Positions 43,634 through 52,141 of a stretch of DNA of 64,000 nt are shown piece after piece. The stretch comes from Leishmania mexicana MHOM/GT/2001/U1103 (lineage: Eukaryota; Euglenozoa; Kinetoplastea; Trypanosomatida; Trypanosomatidae). The translations under genes and the position numbers were made by a program. Location: assembly GCF_000234665.1 (NCBI RefSeq), contig NC_018313.1, positions 274,209 through 338,208 on the forward strand. The letters run 5' to 3'. The notes beneath the pieces are model-generated. The model was not told the DNA's origin, did no database searches, and saw only the letters and a program-made list of their open reading frames with translations. Every line of letters begins with the position of its first letter. Position 1 is the first letter of the stretch.

Positions 43634-44458
43634 TCACATGAACTTGACGACTACCCGCACCACCAAGTCCTCGATGGCCTCTTTTACATTTTGCCCTGTG
43701 CTGGCGCTCGTCTCGTAGTAGGCCGCACAGCCGTGCTCGCGTGCCCACGCACGTCCTTGCTCCTCGCTCACAGCCCGCGGCCGCGGCGCGGCTGCCCCGG
43801 GGACCGCCGTGCCATCGACCTTGTTCGCACAAAGTACGACAATCGGTGCCTTGCCGTCGGTGCCCCCGACGGCTTTCCCGGCGGCGGTGCCGCTCGTTAC
43901 AATGTTGGAGACGGACGCTCGCTTCCCAGCGGTGCCAGCCGCGGCCGCGTTACCGAACAGAGCAGGGTCGCTGCCTTCACCACCACCGCTTGCTGCCGGC
44001 ATTCCTTGGCAGTACATGGTGAGCTCTTCCCACCAGCTTTGCAGGGCGGTGAAGCTCTGCGCGTTACGAGCATCATACATGAGCAGCACGCCCTGGGCGG
44101 CTTCGTAGAACTCGTTGAGGATTTCTCGATAGTCGCCATCACCGGAGCCGTCCCAGAAGTTGACGCGCACCGCTGGAGGGATGGCCGAGGAGGCGCCGCC
44201 GCGGCCCTGAGCCGTTGCCGCGGACGGTGATAGCTCGCTGCTGCGTAGCTGAAGCACGGCTGCCTTGCTCACGTCTACCTTTTTCACACCAAAGTCGATG
44301 CCGATGGTGGGGATATACTTCGCCACGAAGCGGGCCTCGCAGTAGCGCTTGACGAGGCAGCTCTTGCCTACGCCGACATCGCCGATGGCAAGCAGCTTGA
44401 TGCGTGGATAGTCCAGCGAGGTAGGGAGGGCGGGAGGGGGCACGGGGGCGGCAGGCAT
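43634..44458 (-). CDS. RJL-type small GTPase (Rab-like)
   Basis: 274 residues. G1 is GDVGVGKS at residues 26-33, preceded by YPRIKLLAI. The switch I region is AKYIPTIGIDFGVKKVDV, which matches the RJL/DNAJC27 pattern (TIGIDYGV). G3 is WDGSGDGDY: the Rab WDTAGQE is replaced, DxxG is kept and the catalytic Gln is lost, as in the RJL family. Then come NEFYEAAQGVLLMYDARNAQ, G4 CANKVDG and G5 ETSASTGQNVKEA. Three low-complexity Ala/Gly/Ser inserts enlarge the domain: two around G3 and one before G4. No J domain and no C-terminal Cys prenylation motif are seen; the protein ends VVVKFM. RJL GTPases have been linked to flagellated organisms. The frame extends to 44641 only from a TTG; the ATG at 44458 (MPAAPVPPPALPTSLD) is the start. 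Confidence 0.85.
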   Translation of the reverse strand: MPAAPVPPPALPTSLDYPRIKLLAIGDVGVGKSCLVKRYCEARFVAKYIPTIGIDFGVKKVDVSKAAVLQLRSSELSPSAATAQGRGGASSAIPPAVRVNFWDGSGDGDYREILNEFYEAAQGVLLMYDARNAQSFTALQSWWEELTMYCQGMPAASGGGEGSDPALFGNAAAAGTAGKRASVSNIVTSGTAAGKAVGGTDGKAPIVVLCANKVDGTAVPGAAAPRPRAVSEEQGRAWAREHGCAAYYETSASTGQNVKEAIEDLVVRVVVKFM

Positions 44459-45584
44459 AGCGAGGACGAGTGGTCTGCGTGGGCGTGTGTCGAAGAGAGA
44501 GGCGCGCAGCAGTGCCCGGATACCAAGGAGCGATCTGTTGCGAGGAGGGAGGGAGGGAGGGAGGGGGAGGGGGTAAAGGGAGAAAGCGCGCGCGCTCTGC
44601 TGCTCCAGCGGCCCATCATCAGGGGCCCCCAACCGCGGCAAATACGTACCGACCCCCCGTTGCGTCGGGTATTATGTGTATGTATGTGTATGGGAGGGGA
44701 GGGGGGAACATGCCTCGCGCATTAACCTGCTCTCTGCCGCGCACTCGAACAGGCAATGAACCACCCCCCGGCACGCGCGGGAAGTGGTGTCACCTCTTTC
44801 TGCATGACGCCCCCCCCCCCCAACACCACCACCACCACCACACGCCTCTCCTCCGTCAACCGGCAACGCGGCACACAGAGAGATGCGTCTTCGTTCGCCT
44901 TGTGCCGTGCGCTTCTCGCAGGGTTCGAGGGTGCGCGTGTGCGTGCGCGTGTGCGTGGGGGGAGGGGGGAGGGGGACGCACGATGGGGGAAAGCACACCA
45001 CGGTTCGAGCTTCGTCCTCTCTCTGAGTGCCGAGACGCACGCACACGCAAGTGTGTTATAAAGTTGGAGTGCATCAGGCTTGTCTGGGTTCCGAGAGGCA
45101 AGGAGGGATGGCGACAACGCAGCGGAGAGGCACGCCTGTGCATGCGTGTGCTCAGAGTATGCGCTCTCCCCTCGACACCACGAGATTCGACAGCGCGCGC
45201 CATTACGTGTGCCTGCGTAAGATGAAGAGACAGAGGCGTTCGAATCGCTGTGCATGGGCAGCGCTCGCCACACACACACACACACACACACACACGTACC
45301 CACACACACATGCACCGGGACCCTCCCTGGTGGTGTACCTGATGATGGGTACATCCGCGATCACAGCCGTCAACAACATCACGGGGCGCATCTTCCTCCC
45401 CCCTCGTCCGCGGAGCGCGTGTGGCACCGGCGCTGGAGAGGTTTGACAGGAAGCGATACAAGGATGCAAGCAGCGTGCCAGGAAACGGGACGTATCGGGT
45501 CCTGGCATGAACACCCCCTCAAGAGAGCGCACGCATGCGCACCTTCTCGGCATCCGCCACGACAGCGGGACGGAGCGATGTCGT
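44459..45584. other. Intergenic region, RJL GTPase / small membrane protein
   Basis: About 1.1 kb. GGGA-type tandem units lie near 44546-44570, a 12-C run at 44809-44820, an ACC run near 44822-44840 and CA repeats at 45269-45295 and 45301-45310. No gene is recognised. Confidence 0.65.
45269..45295. repeat. CA dinucleotide microsatellite
   Basis: About 13 CA units, followed after a short break by a second shorter run. Confidence 0.85.
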
Positions 45585-45926
45585 TCATTCGTTGCCTTCC
45601 AACCCTTGCTGATGCCGGGCACGAGTTTTGCCGTCGGACGCCTCGTAACGCTCAGCGAATCCGTCGTCGATCGGCGCCGCCAAGCCGAGCTCTCGCGCTC
45701 GCCACCGTTCTCGCTCGATGTCCTTCTTGATGGACGCGTGGCGGCGATTGCGCTCCTTCTCCTCGTACAAGTACACCGCCAAGTAGATGCCCAGAGCGGC
45801 GAGTGCGCAGACGACGACGAGGCGCCGTTCGCTGGCCCGCTTGAAGCCGACGAGCTGCGTCACTCTCGGGTCGGTCCCGACGTAGCGCTTCACGTATGAG
45901 TTCATGGCTGCCTGTGCGATGTGCAT
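45585..45926 (-). CDS. Small single-span membrane protein, unknown
   Basis: 113 residues from the ATG at 45926 (MHIAQAAMNSYVKRYVG) or 106 from the ATG at 45905 (MNSYVKRYVGTDPR). A basic N-terminal stretch (residues 14-34) is followed by one hydrophobic helix, VVVCALAALGIYLAVYLYEE (about 38-55). A charged helix (EKERNRRHASIKKDIERERW) and a hydrophilic tail come after it. This layout is common in small mitochondrial inner-membrane subunits and in tail-proximal ER proteins, but I recognise no family. Its gene-like base use and neat spacing within the array support it as real. An out-of-frame ATG nine bases upstream of the longer start would overlap the coding region if retained in the mRNA. The stop is TGA at 45585-45587. 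Confidence 0.75.
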   Translation of the reverse strand: MHIAQAAMNSYVKRYVGTDPRVTQLVGFKRASERRLVVVCALAALGIYLAVYLYEEKERNRRHASIKKDIERERWRARELGLAAPIDDGFAERYEASDGKTRARHQQGLEGNE

Positions 45927-46724
45927 GTATGCATGTGTGTAGCTCAGACGGGGAGATTGGGAGGGTGGGGGCGAGAGGGGCGACGTTGAAGGAGGGCTGA
46001 AGCAGCACTGCCCATCAGGAGGGTGGGGAGGGGATAGATCCCCAAAAACTCAAAACCAAAAGGCGTGCGCCTGCGGCATCCGCGCCAACGTGGCGGACGC
46101 ACGTGGGAGGAGCCCCGCCATCACCTCCCCAACTCTCTCTTACAGGATCGTCGCATGCCAGAGGTTGTCAGCGGTGGCATGAAAGCAGCATCTCGCGCCC
46201 TCCATGCGCACGCGTGCACAAGCTTGTGTATGCCGGTGTGGACGAACACGGATACCAAACAACGCGAAAGGGAATACATAAAAGGGCTGATGCGGATGAC
46301 GGAGCGGTGGGGGGCGCGCACGGACGTCGTGCACACGCACCCACGTACGCGCACCCCGCGCCTCTCCCTCCGCACCCGTCCCGCGCAAGCCTTCAGCCCA
46401 CCCGTGATAGTTTACATGCACGAAAAAGGTAAAACGCGATGGCCCAACGGTCCAATACACCGACAGACACAGCTGCGACGAAGAGCGTGCGCCTGGACCA
46501 CATGTCTGGCGCTCAGCCATAGCTGGACAGAGAGGAGATGGCGGAGGAGAGAAAGGGGAGGGGGCGAGGGCAGACCATGCAGCCCACACACACACACGTA
46601 CGCGCCCCCTCCGCGAAGTCGACGGTCCCTCCCTGCCATTCCTTTCCACACCCGTCCACACCCGAGTCACCACCATCGCCACAGATCATCAACACACGCG
46701 AGAGTGCATCCCTTCTTGCATGCC
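45927..46724. other. Intergenic region, small membrane protein / charged helical protein
   Basis: About 800 bp. The left end holds a coding-strand pyrimidine tract (about 45947-45985) suited to trans-splicing of the small gene. No other gene is seen. Confidence 0.65.
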
Positions 46725-48290
46725 TCACAGCCATATATCCATCCGTTTGCCGAAGTGCAGCGGCTCCTGCGGCTCTACGGGGGCGTTCGACGTCGCCGTG
46801 GCGTTGTCGCGTGGCAATGTGGTGTAGCTCAGGTGCGCTGCACACACCTTCTTGCGCTCGCACTGGTCCTGGATCGTGCCATCTTCCAGAATGCAGTGAC
46901 CGAACATCGAATCGCGCAGCTCCGCTGCGCCCCACCGGCGGACCGGCAGCGACGCCTCTCGCGGCGGCGGCAGTGGTGGGAGCATCGATTCGCGCACCGC
47001 AGCGGTGCTGTAGAGGGCCCACGGGTAATACCTCGCCTGCAGTGCGCCGGTGACGTCGCGACCGACAGGCGCTGGGGACAGGGGGAGGGGCATCACAGCG
47101 CCCGTCTCTTGCTGTTCCGGAGGCTCGCGAGTGCGGCGCGGGGCAGGCACTTTCCCGGTGGCTGCTGCGGGGGCGGAAGGGGCGTCGAAGTACTCGGGGA
47201 TGTACGTGTACGGGATGGCGTTCGCGTGCTGGCCCATGTTCTCAGTCGATGTGTGGGTGAACATGGGCGGCGCTGTGTGGAAGGGCGCCGAGACTTTCGC
47301 GGCGGCCTCCGTCACCGGGGTTGGCGCAGGCGACGTTGCCGGGCTGTGCGACGGCGCACTGACAGCGGTGGCGGCTTGTGACGGTGAAGTGGACGATGCT
47401 AAGGCGCCGGCGGAGCGTGTCGCCGGTGGCCGAGAGCGTCCCTTGCCGGTGCGCTCGCCAGGATTGAGAATCGCCGCGGCGGCACGCGAGCGCTGCGCCT
47501 CGTTGCGGTACGCAAGGCTGAGGCGGACGTACGCCTCTTCGGTGGCCTCCGCTGCTTCGCGCAGGCCAATCTCGGTGGACGGCGCGGAGGCGTGGTGACC
47601 CCTGACGTTGGTGCCGGTCCAGCTGGTCGTGCTCGTGTGACCAACGTCCAGATGGTTGCGACTGGAGGCGGTCTTGTGAAGCGCCTCGTATGCATGCGCC
47701 TTGTGCTGCGCATCCCTCTGCTTGACGTAGCTCCCCAGCTGCATGAGCCAAAGTTGGCTCTGCAGAAACTGCGTATTGCGGTCCTGAAAGTTGGCCATCA
47801 CATCCGCCTCACGCAGCTCCGCGCGCTGCTGCTGCCGCTCCAACCGGCGCTGCCGCATTTCTTTCTTTGTCTGCTCTTCCTGCGCGTCACGGTGCCGCTG
47901 CTCCTCGAGCTTGACGGCCTCGTGCTGGGCGAGCGCTCGCCGCTTTTTCTGCTCCCTCTCCCGCTGCACCTCGACAGACCAGTCCGCGGCGTCGCGAAGG
48001 CCCATATAGGAGTTCAAATTATGTACATGCACGAGCTGCTCGGCTGGTGGGTGAACAACGTAGAGAGACGAGGTCGGCACGTGCTCATGCGCGGGGTGCC
48101 AGCCAAAGTGTGCGTTGGACACTTGCATCACGTCATCATCGTCGTCGGCCTCATTCGACGGCTGCGGCACACGCTGATGGGATTTGAGCTCGGACGGGGC
48201 CCTGATCACGTGCTCGACTGCTGGTGGCGCCAACCCTGAGGGGTCGGAGATGGCGCTCTTGCGGTTTGAGGCAAGGCTGAAGGCGTACAT
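46725..48290 (-). CDS. Charged helical hypothetical protein
   Basis: 521 residues; I do not recognise the family. The N-terminal ~90 residues are mixed, with an acidic DDDDDVMQVSNAHFGWHPAH stretch. From about 100 to 230 there is a long highly charged helix (SVEVQREREQKKRRALAQHE and EEQTKKEMRQRRLERQQQRA) that ends with a more hydrophobic FLQSQLWLMQLGSYVKQRDA. The C-terminal half is Ala/Pro/Thr-rich and probably disordered. It closes with a conserved-looking SMFGHCILEDGTIQDQCERK and HFGKRMDIWL. No membrane segment and no catalytic motif are visible. A cytoskeletal or axonemal role would suit this shape but is only a guess. The frame continues to 48698 through non-ATG codons and an inverted-strand repeat; the first ATG is at 48290 (MYAFSLASNRKSAISD). 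The stop is TGA. Confidence 0.78.
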   Translation of the reverse strand: MYAFSLASNRKSAISDPSGLAPPAVEHVIRAPSELKSHQRVPQPSNEADDDDDVMQVSNAHFGWHPAHEHVPTSSLYVVHPPAEQLVHVHNLNSYMGLRDAADWSVEVQREREQKKRRALAQHEAVKLEEQRHRDAQEEQTKKEMRQRRLERQQQRAELREADVMANFQDRNTQFLQSQLWLMQLGSYVKQRDAQHKAHAYEALHKTASSRNHLDVGHTSTTSWTGTNVRGHHASAPSTEIGLREAAEATEEAYVRLSLAYRNEAQRSRAAAAILNPGERTGKGRSRPPATRSAGALASSTSPSQAATAVSAPSHSPATSPAPTPVTEAAAKVSAPFHTAPPMFTHTSTENMGQHANAIPYTYIPEYFDAPSAPAAATGKVPAPRRTREPPEQQETGAVMPLPLSPAPVGRDVTGALQARYYPWALYSTAAVRESMLPPLPPPREASLPVRRWGAAELRDSMFGHCILEDGTIQDQCERKKVCAAHLSYTTLPRDNATATSNAPVEPQEPLHFGKRMDIWL

Positions 48291-48851
48291 GAAGGCGCGG
48301 AGATGGCGGCGGAGGAGATGTGGTGTGGTGTGGTGTGTATGCGCGACAGGCGACCGCAATCGCCGTGACCTCCGCGGTGCTCGATGGGTATCAGGCAAGT
48401 AGACAGAGAGAGAGAGACGGGCACCGTATCCGGGCTGCCGGAAGGTGCTTGGGCGTTGCTCGGGAGGAGATGAGGCGCGGTGGAGGGGTGAGGGCTGAGC
48501 ACGGACATACAGGCAGAGGCAGAGACGGAGAAGGCCTGCCTCAGGTACGGGTGGGTGAGATGGAGCGAGGAAAGAACGCCGGAGGTGCACTGACGCCTCC
48601 AAGAGACGATGGAGGCGATCACGCACGCGCAGAGAGGCAGGCCTACCCTCCCAAGAGGGCCGCTCAAGTCCCACACATGACGCGTGCGCACCACACACGT
48701 GTCTGCATATACATGTGCTACTTATCGGCTTACGCAGCAGCGCATCGACAGCACTGAGGTAGAGAGGGAGAGGGAGAGGGGGATACCGCTCGCCTACTCA
48801 CCGACTGCGGGCGATGCCGCTGCCGCGACTGCCACATACCTCTACGTATCT

Positions 48852-48890
48852 CCTGCACACACATGCACAGACTGCGCATGTGTGTGCAGG
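48852..48890. repeat. Perfect 15-bp inverted repeat with 9-nt loop
   Basis: CCTGCACACACATGC (48852-48866) and GCATGTGTGTGCAGG (48876-48890) are exact reverse complements around a 9-base spacer. A stable hairpin can form on either strand, ten bases from the N gap. Confidence 0.9.
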
Positions 48891-48900
48891 ATGGGACAGG

Positions 48901-49000
48901 NNNNNNNNNNNNNNNNNNNNNNNNNNNNNNNNNNNNNNNNNNNNNNNNNNNNNNNNNNNNNNNNNNNNNNNNNNNNNNNNNNNNNNNNNNNNNNNNNNNN
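48901..49000. other. Assembly gap (100 N)
   Basis: Exactly 100 undetermined bases, the usual placeholder for a gap of unknown true length. Confidence 0.99.
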
Positions 49001-49312
49001 GGGGGAGGGGGAGGGGACTGGTAAACAACAGAAAGAAAGAAACGGGAGGGTGGAGGCGCGCACGCGTACACAGAGACACCGAGCAGCAGCCACAGGAGCG
49101 TGCAAGGGGGGAGGGGGAGGGGGAGAGCCTGTCGATCAGCAGAGAGAGAGCGTGGGGGCGTGAGTCGTTAGCAAACACACATGCAGACACACACACAGAT
49201 GCCTGTGGACCAGCGCCCTCTCTACAAACCCTCCGTATGCCTACTCTTGCGGCTCCGTCGTGCCCCTCATCGCTGTTTTCGCGATGCTTGTCAGCGGCCC
49301 TGCCGTACCCCT

Positions 49313-50860
49313 TCATCGTCGCGTCGAGCGCTTCTCATAAGTTGGCCTTTTCTTGGCAGCCGGTTTGCGTGTCAACAGCGTTGCCTTCGCGGCGGACCGT
49401 GCTCGCACTGACTTCGCTTTCGTGGTTGCTCGCGGCTTGGTCGGCTTCTTTATCAGCTTTCGGGACGGCTTCGTGGCGACGGCTTTCATCTTCGCCTTCT
49501 GTCTTTTAGCGGCAGCCTTGACCCTTGCCGCTGCGGACGCTGGCGGCTTCGCCTCGACGCTCTTGCGCTTCTTCGCCAGCCTCGCTGCGGCAGCCTTGGC
49601 CGTTGCCGCCGCGGACGCTGGCGTCTTCGCCTTCATGCGCAATGGTGCCTTTGACTTGGCTTTGGCGGCGTGCTTACACACCGCGGCGATCTGCTTCCCA
49701 GCACGCGCCTTCACGGCCGTGTGCTTCGCGAGCGAGGGCTTCTTGTTCCTGGAGGCTGCTGGCGTAGCCGCCCGCCGTGGGAGTGGCTTTGGTGAAGCGT
49801 TAGCCTTGTGCCCGCCCGCCGCAGTGGCGTTGTAACGCAGCCGTTTCTTCGCTGAGATCACCGTGGCAGCGGCATGCGAGGCTCTGCGGGTTTTCTGCAT
49901 TGCCTTGCCCGCCGCAGCTGCGGCCGCCTCCGCATCGGCGGTGGCGGGCATCCCCAGCAGGTCGGCTTCCACCACCGTCTGCAGCGTGTCACCACCTCCG
50001 GCGCTGCCTCCGCTCTCCTGAGAGTAGCTGACGACAGGATCCTGAGAGCGTGTGCCAACGGTCATGGCAGCACGCACCACCTGCTGCTCGCGTTGCTGCA
50101 CACCACGACGGTAGTTGCTGAGTTCCTCACCACACGTGTGCCGCACTGTTGCCAAGTCGCGCTCCGCCTTGAGCCGTTGCAGCGACGCGTTCAGAAGCGC
50201 TTCTTCGGCCTGCAGCTGCTGCACTCGCTGACTGAGCAGGAGAGCTGTGGCAGGACTGCCCACGGACTGAAGCACATCGGCCGCTTGCGAAGCGGCCGAT
50301 GCAAGACGGATTCGACGGGCCTTCGTGATCACCGGCCGCCTTGCCACGGCGCCATCGTCGCCTCCGGCGCGCCGTGTGGGCAAAGCGGCGGCGGTTGCCG
50401 TCGCCGTCTCCGAGGAGAAGGACGCGTCCATCGCTGCTGCAGCCGCATCTGCCTTGTTCGCGTGGTCCCACGATCCGTGAGCCCTCGCGCCTGCACTCTG
50501 CGGCGCCGCTGCCACCTCTGCCAGATGACGAGGGCCGAAGCCGCCCATGAAGTAGTCCACGTAGCCGCTGCTGCCACTGGTGTTGTCCTCTTCAAGTACG
50601 ACCAATGCATTTTCATGATCCTGCGCTGCTGCTGCTGCTGCTGCCACATCCATCTGCTGCGTGTGCATGGTCGCAGCGGCACCGTCGTGCGACTGGGAGT
50701 TCTGCGTCCATAGCGATGCCGCCGCCGCTGAGGAGATGGCGTTGCTGGCCATGGACGCCTCACTCGCTGCTTCATTGTGAACGGCTGCAGAGGACGAGGA
50801 CGAGGAGGAGAGGAGCGCGGCGTGTAGCACGCACGACGGACGCAAGGCGGCGCGGAGCAT
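49313..50860 (-). CDS. Lys/Ala-rich histone-H1-like protein, possible kinetoplast-associated protein
   Basis: 515 residues. The N-terminus MLRAALRPSCVLHAALLSSS looks like a mitochondrial presequence. The middle part is Ala/Ser-rich, with one coiled-coil candidate (about 215-270: LLLSQRVQQLQAEEALLNAS then LQRLKAERDLATV). The C-terminal ~160 residues are dominated by Lys, Ala, Pro and Arg, with imperfect repeats such as KTPASAAATAKAAAARLAKK and KPPASAAARVKAAAKRQKAK. This resembles histone H1 tails and trypanosomatid kinetoplast-associated proteins (KAPs), which carry a short presequence and condense kinetoplast DNA. It is longer than the classical small KAPs. A nuclear H1-like or nucleolar basic protein is the main alternative. 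The frame extends to 51040 only from a GTG; the first ATG is at 50860. The stop is TGA. Confidence 0.7.
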   Translation of the reverse strand: MLRAALRPSCVLHAALLSSSSSSSAAVHNEAASEASMASNAISSAAAASLWTQNSQSHDGAAATMHTQQMDVAAAAAAAQDHENALVVLEEDNTSGSSGYVDYFMGGFGPRHLAEVAAAPQSAGARAHGSWDHANKADAAAAAMDASFSSETATATAAALPTRRAGGDDGAVARRPVITKARRIRLASAASQAADVLQSVGSPATALLLSQRVQQLQAEEALLNASLQRLKAERDLATVRHTCGEELSNYRRGVQQREQQVVRAAMTVGTRSQDPVVSYSQESGGSAGGGDTLQTVVEADLLGMPATADAEAAAAAAGKAMQKTRRASHAAATVISAKKRLRYNATAAGGHKANASPKPLPRRAATPAASRNKKPSLAKHTAVKARAGKQIAAVCKHAAKAKSKAPLRMKAKTPASAAATAKAAAARLAKKRKSVEAKPPASAAARVKAAAKRQKAKMKAVATKPSRKLIKKPTKPRATTKAKSVRARSAAKATLLTRKPAAKKRPTYEKRSTRR

Positions 50861-52141
50861 GGCGGCGGCGAAGAAGCGAGCGAGGGGGAGGGGGAGGGAC
50901 ACCACGGCCGACGCAGATGCCGTCGGGTGGGTGGCAATGGTAGGGTGGCCTGGGGGAGGGAGGGAGGGAGACAAGAGATGTAGAGGGAAGTAAGGGCAGC
51001 GCGTCTGTCTGGCGTGCGAAGTGGAAGAGCTCCCGTACACGTGCGCGAAGGAGAGGCCAACGAGAGATACTCACGGGGGACGTGCACACACGCACGCGCA
51101 GCTACGAGAGAAGTGTGTGTGTGGGGGGGGGGAGGGTACAAGAAAGTAGGGGTAAGATAGTGAAGGGTACTGCGGTCTAGGTGCGCCTCTCTGTCTGGTC
51201 GATCGGACCTTGAGGGCGCAGCGTGTGCCCGGGATCTAAAGGCAATCTGCGCTGCTGGCGGCGTAGATGCCGTGGTGATACTTTTACAGGGAAAGCAAGA
51301 GGGGGTGTGGTGGTGGGGGGGTGAGGAGCGGGCGGAAGGGTACACAAACACACAAGTATATATATATATCTACAGGTACGTGAGGAGGCGGAGTGGTGCT
51401 GTGTGTGAGGTGTGTGCTGTGAGGCGGGGAGGGGGGTGATGGTGCAACAGCCAAGATGCACGCACACACGCACGCGCAGCTACAAGACACAACCCCTCCC
51501 CCTCTCTATTCCGTCCTCTCCTCCTCTCACTGTGTGAGAGACGCGTGCGCACGCGTGAGAGGGAGGGACGGCGTCGAAGGGACGCCAGGAAACCAGAATA
51601 GGACGAAAGGGGCGCGCGGACTTGCAACGCAAGCACAGCGAGAACGAGAGGGAGAGAGGGCAGGGCAGGGGCGTCGCGCGCCTGTACGTGCGCGTTGTGC
51701 GTGTTCGTCGCTGCACCGCAGCCGGTCATGACCCATGTGATGGGTGGCCCAACAGGAACAGAAGGTCGAGACCACAGAGCAGCAAGGGGGAGGGGTGCGG
51801 GAGGGAGGGATGGGTACGCATATATAAGCCTGAGAGGAGCCGTCGCCGAGGAGGGCAAACCTGGGCGCACACCGCTGCTCAGCGACGGTGCCCGCTTGTG
51901 GTGCCCGTGCCGTCTCTCGCCGACTTTCTCGACGCACGCGCGAACACACGCTTCCCCCCATATACGCATCGGCGAACCTCACTGGGGAGGCGTCACAGAC
52001 GTCGCATTTTCCTTTCGTTCTTTTTCTCCACGAGCCGTTGCACACGACGAGACAGAGGAGCAGGCCGGTTTACAAATTCTTCCGCTCGTACCCCCCCTTC
52101 ACCACCACCTCGCTCCGTTCCTGAGAGTGCAAATATCCATC
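50861..52141. other. Intergenic region, H1-like protein / P4-ATPase
   Basis: About 1.3 kb. A short TA run lies at 51357-51369 and G-rich tracts near 51120-51134 and 51321-51329. Several pyrimidine tracts suit trans-splicing of the H1-like gene (about 50884-50901 and 50950-50972). No gene is recognised. Confidence 0.65.

Larger units (their letters stand above)
48291..49312. other. Intergenic region with assembly gap
   Basis: About 1 kb including 100 N. A perfect inverted repeat (48852-48890) stands just left of the gap, and GGGGGA-type repeats lie just right of it (49001-49017). No gene is seen in the resolved part. Confidence 0.7.

Noticed and set aside
45230..45255. GCGTTCGAATCGC, similar to a tRNA B box
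   Set aside because: No matching acceptor or anticodon stem around it, so not a tRNA gene.
48291..48698. 136-codon upstream extension of the charged helical protein
   Set aside because: Starts at GTG, is Arg/His/Leu-rich like other UTR translations, and no ATG precedes 48290 in frame.
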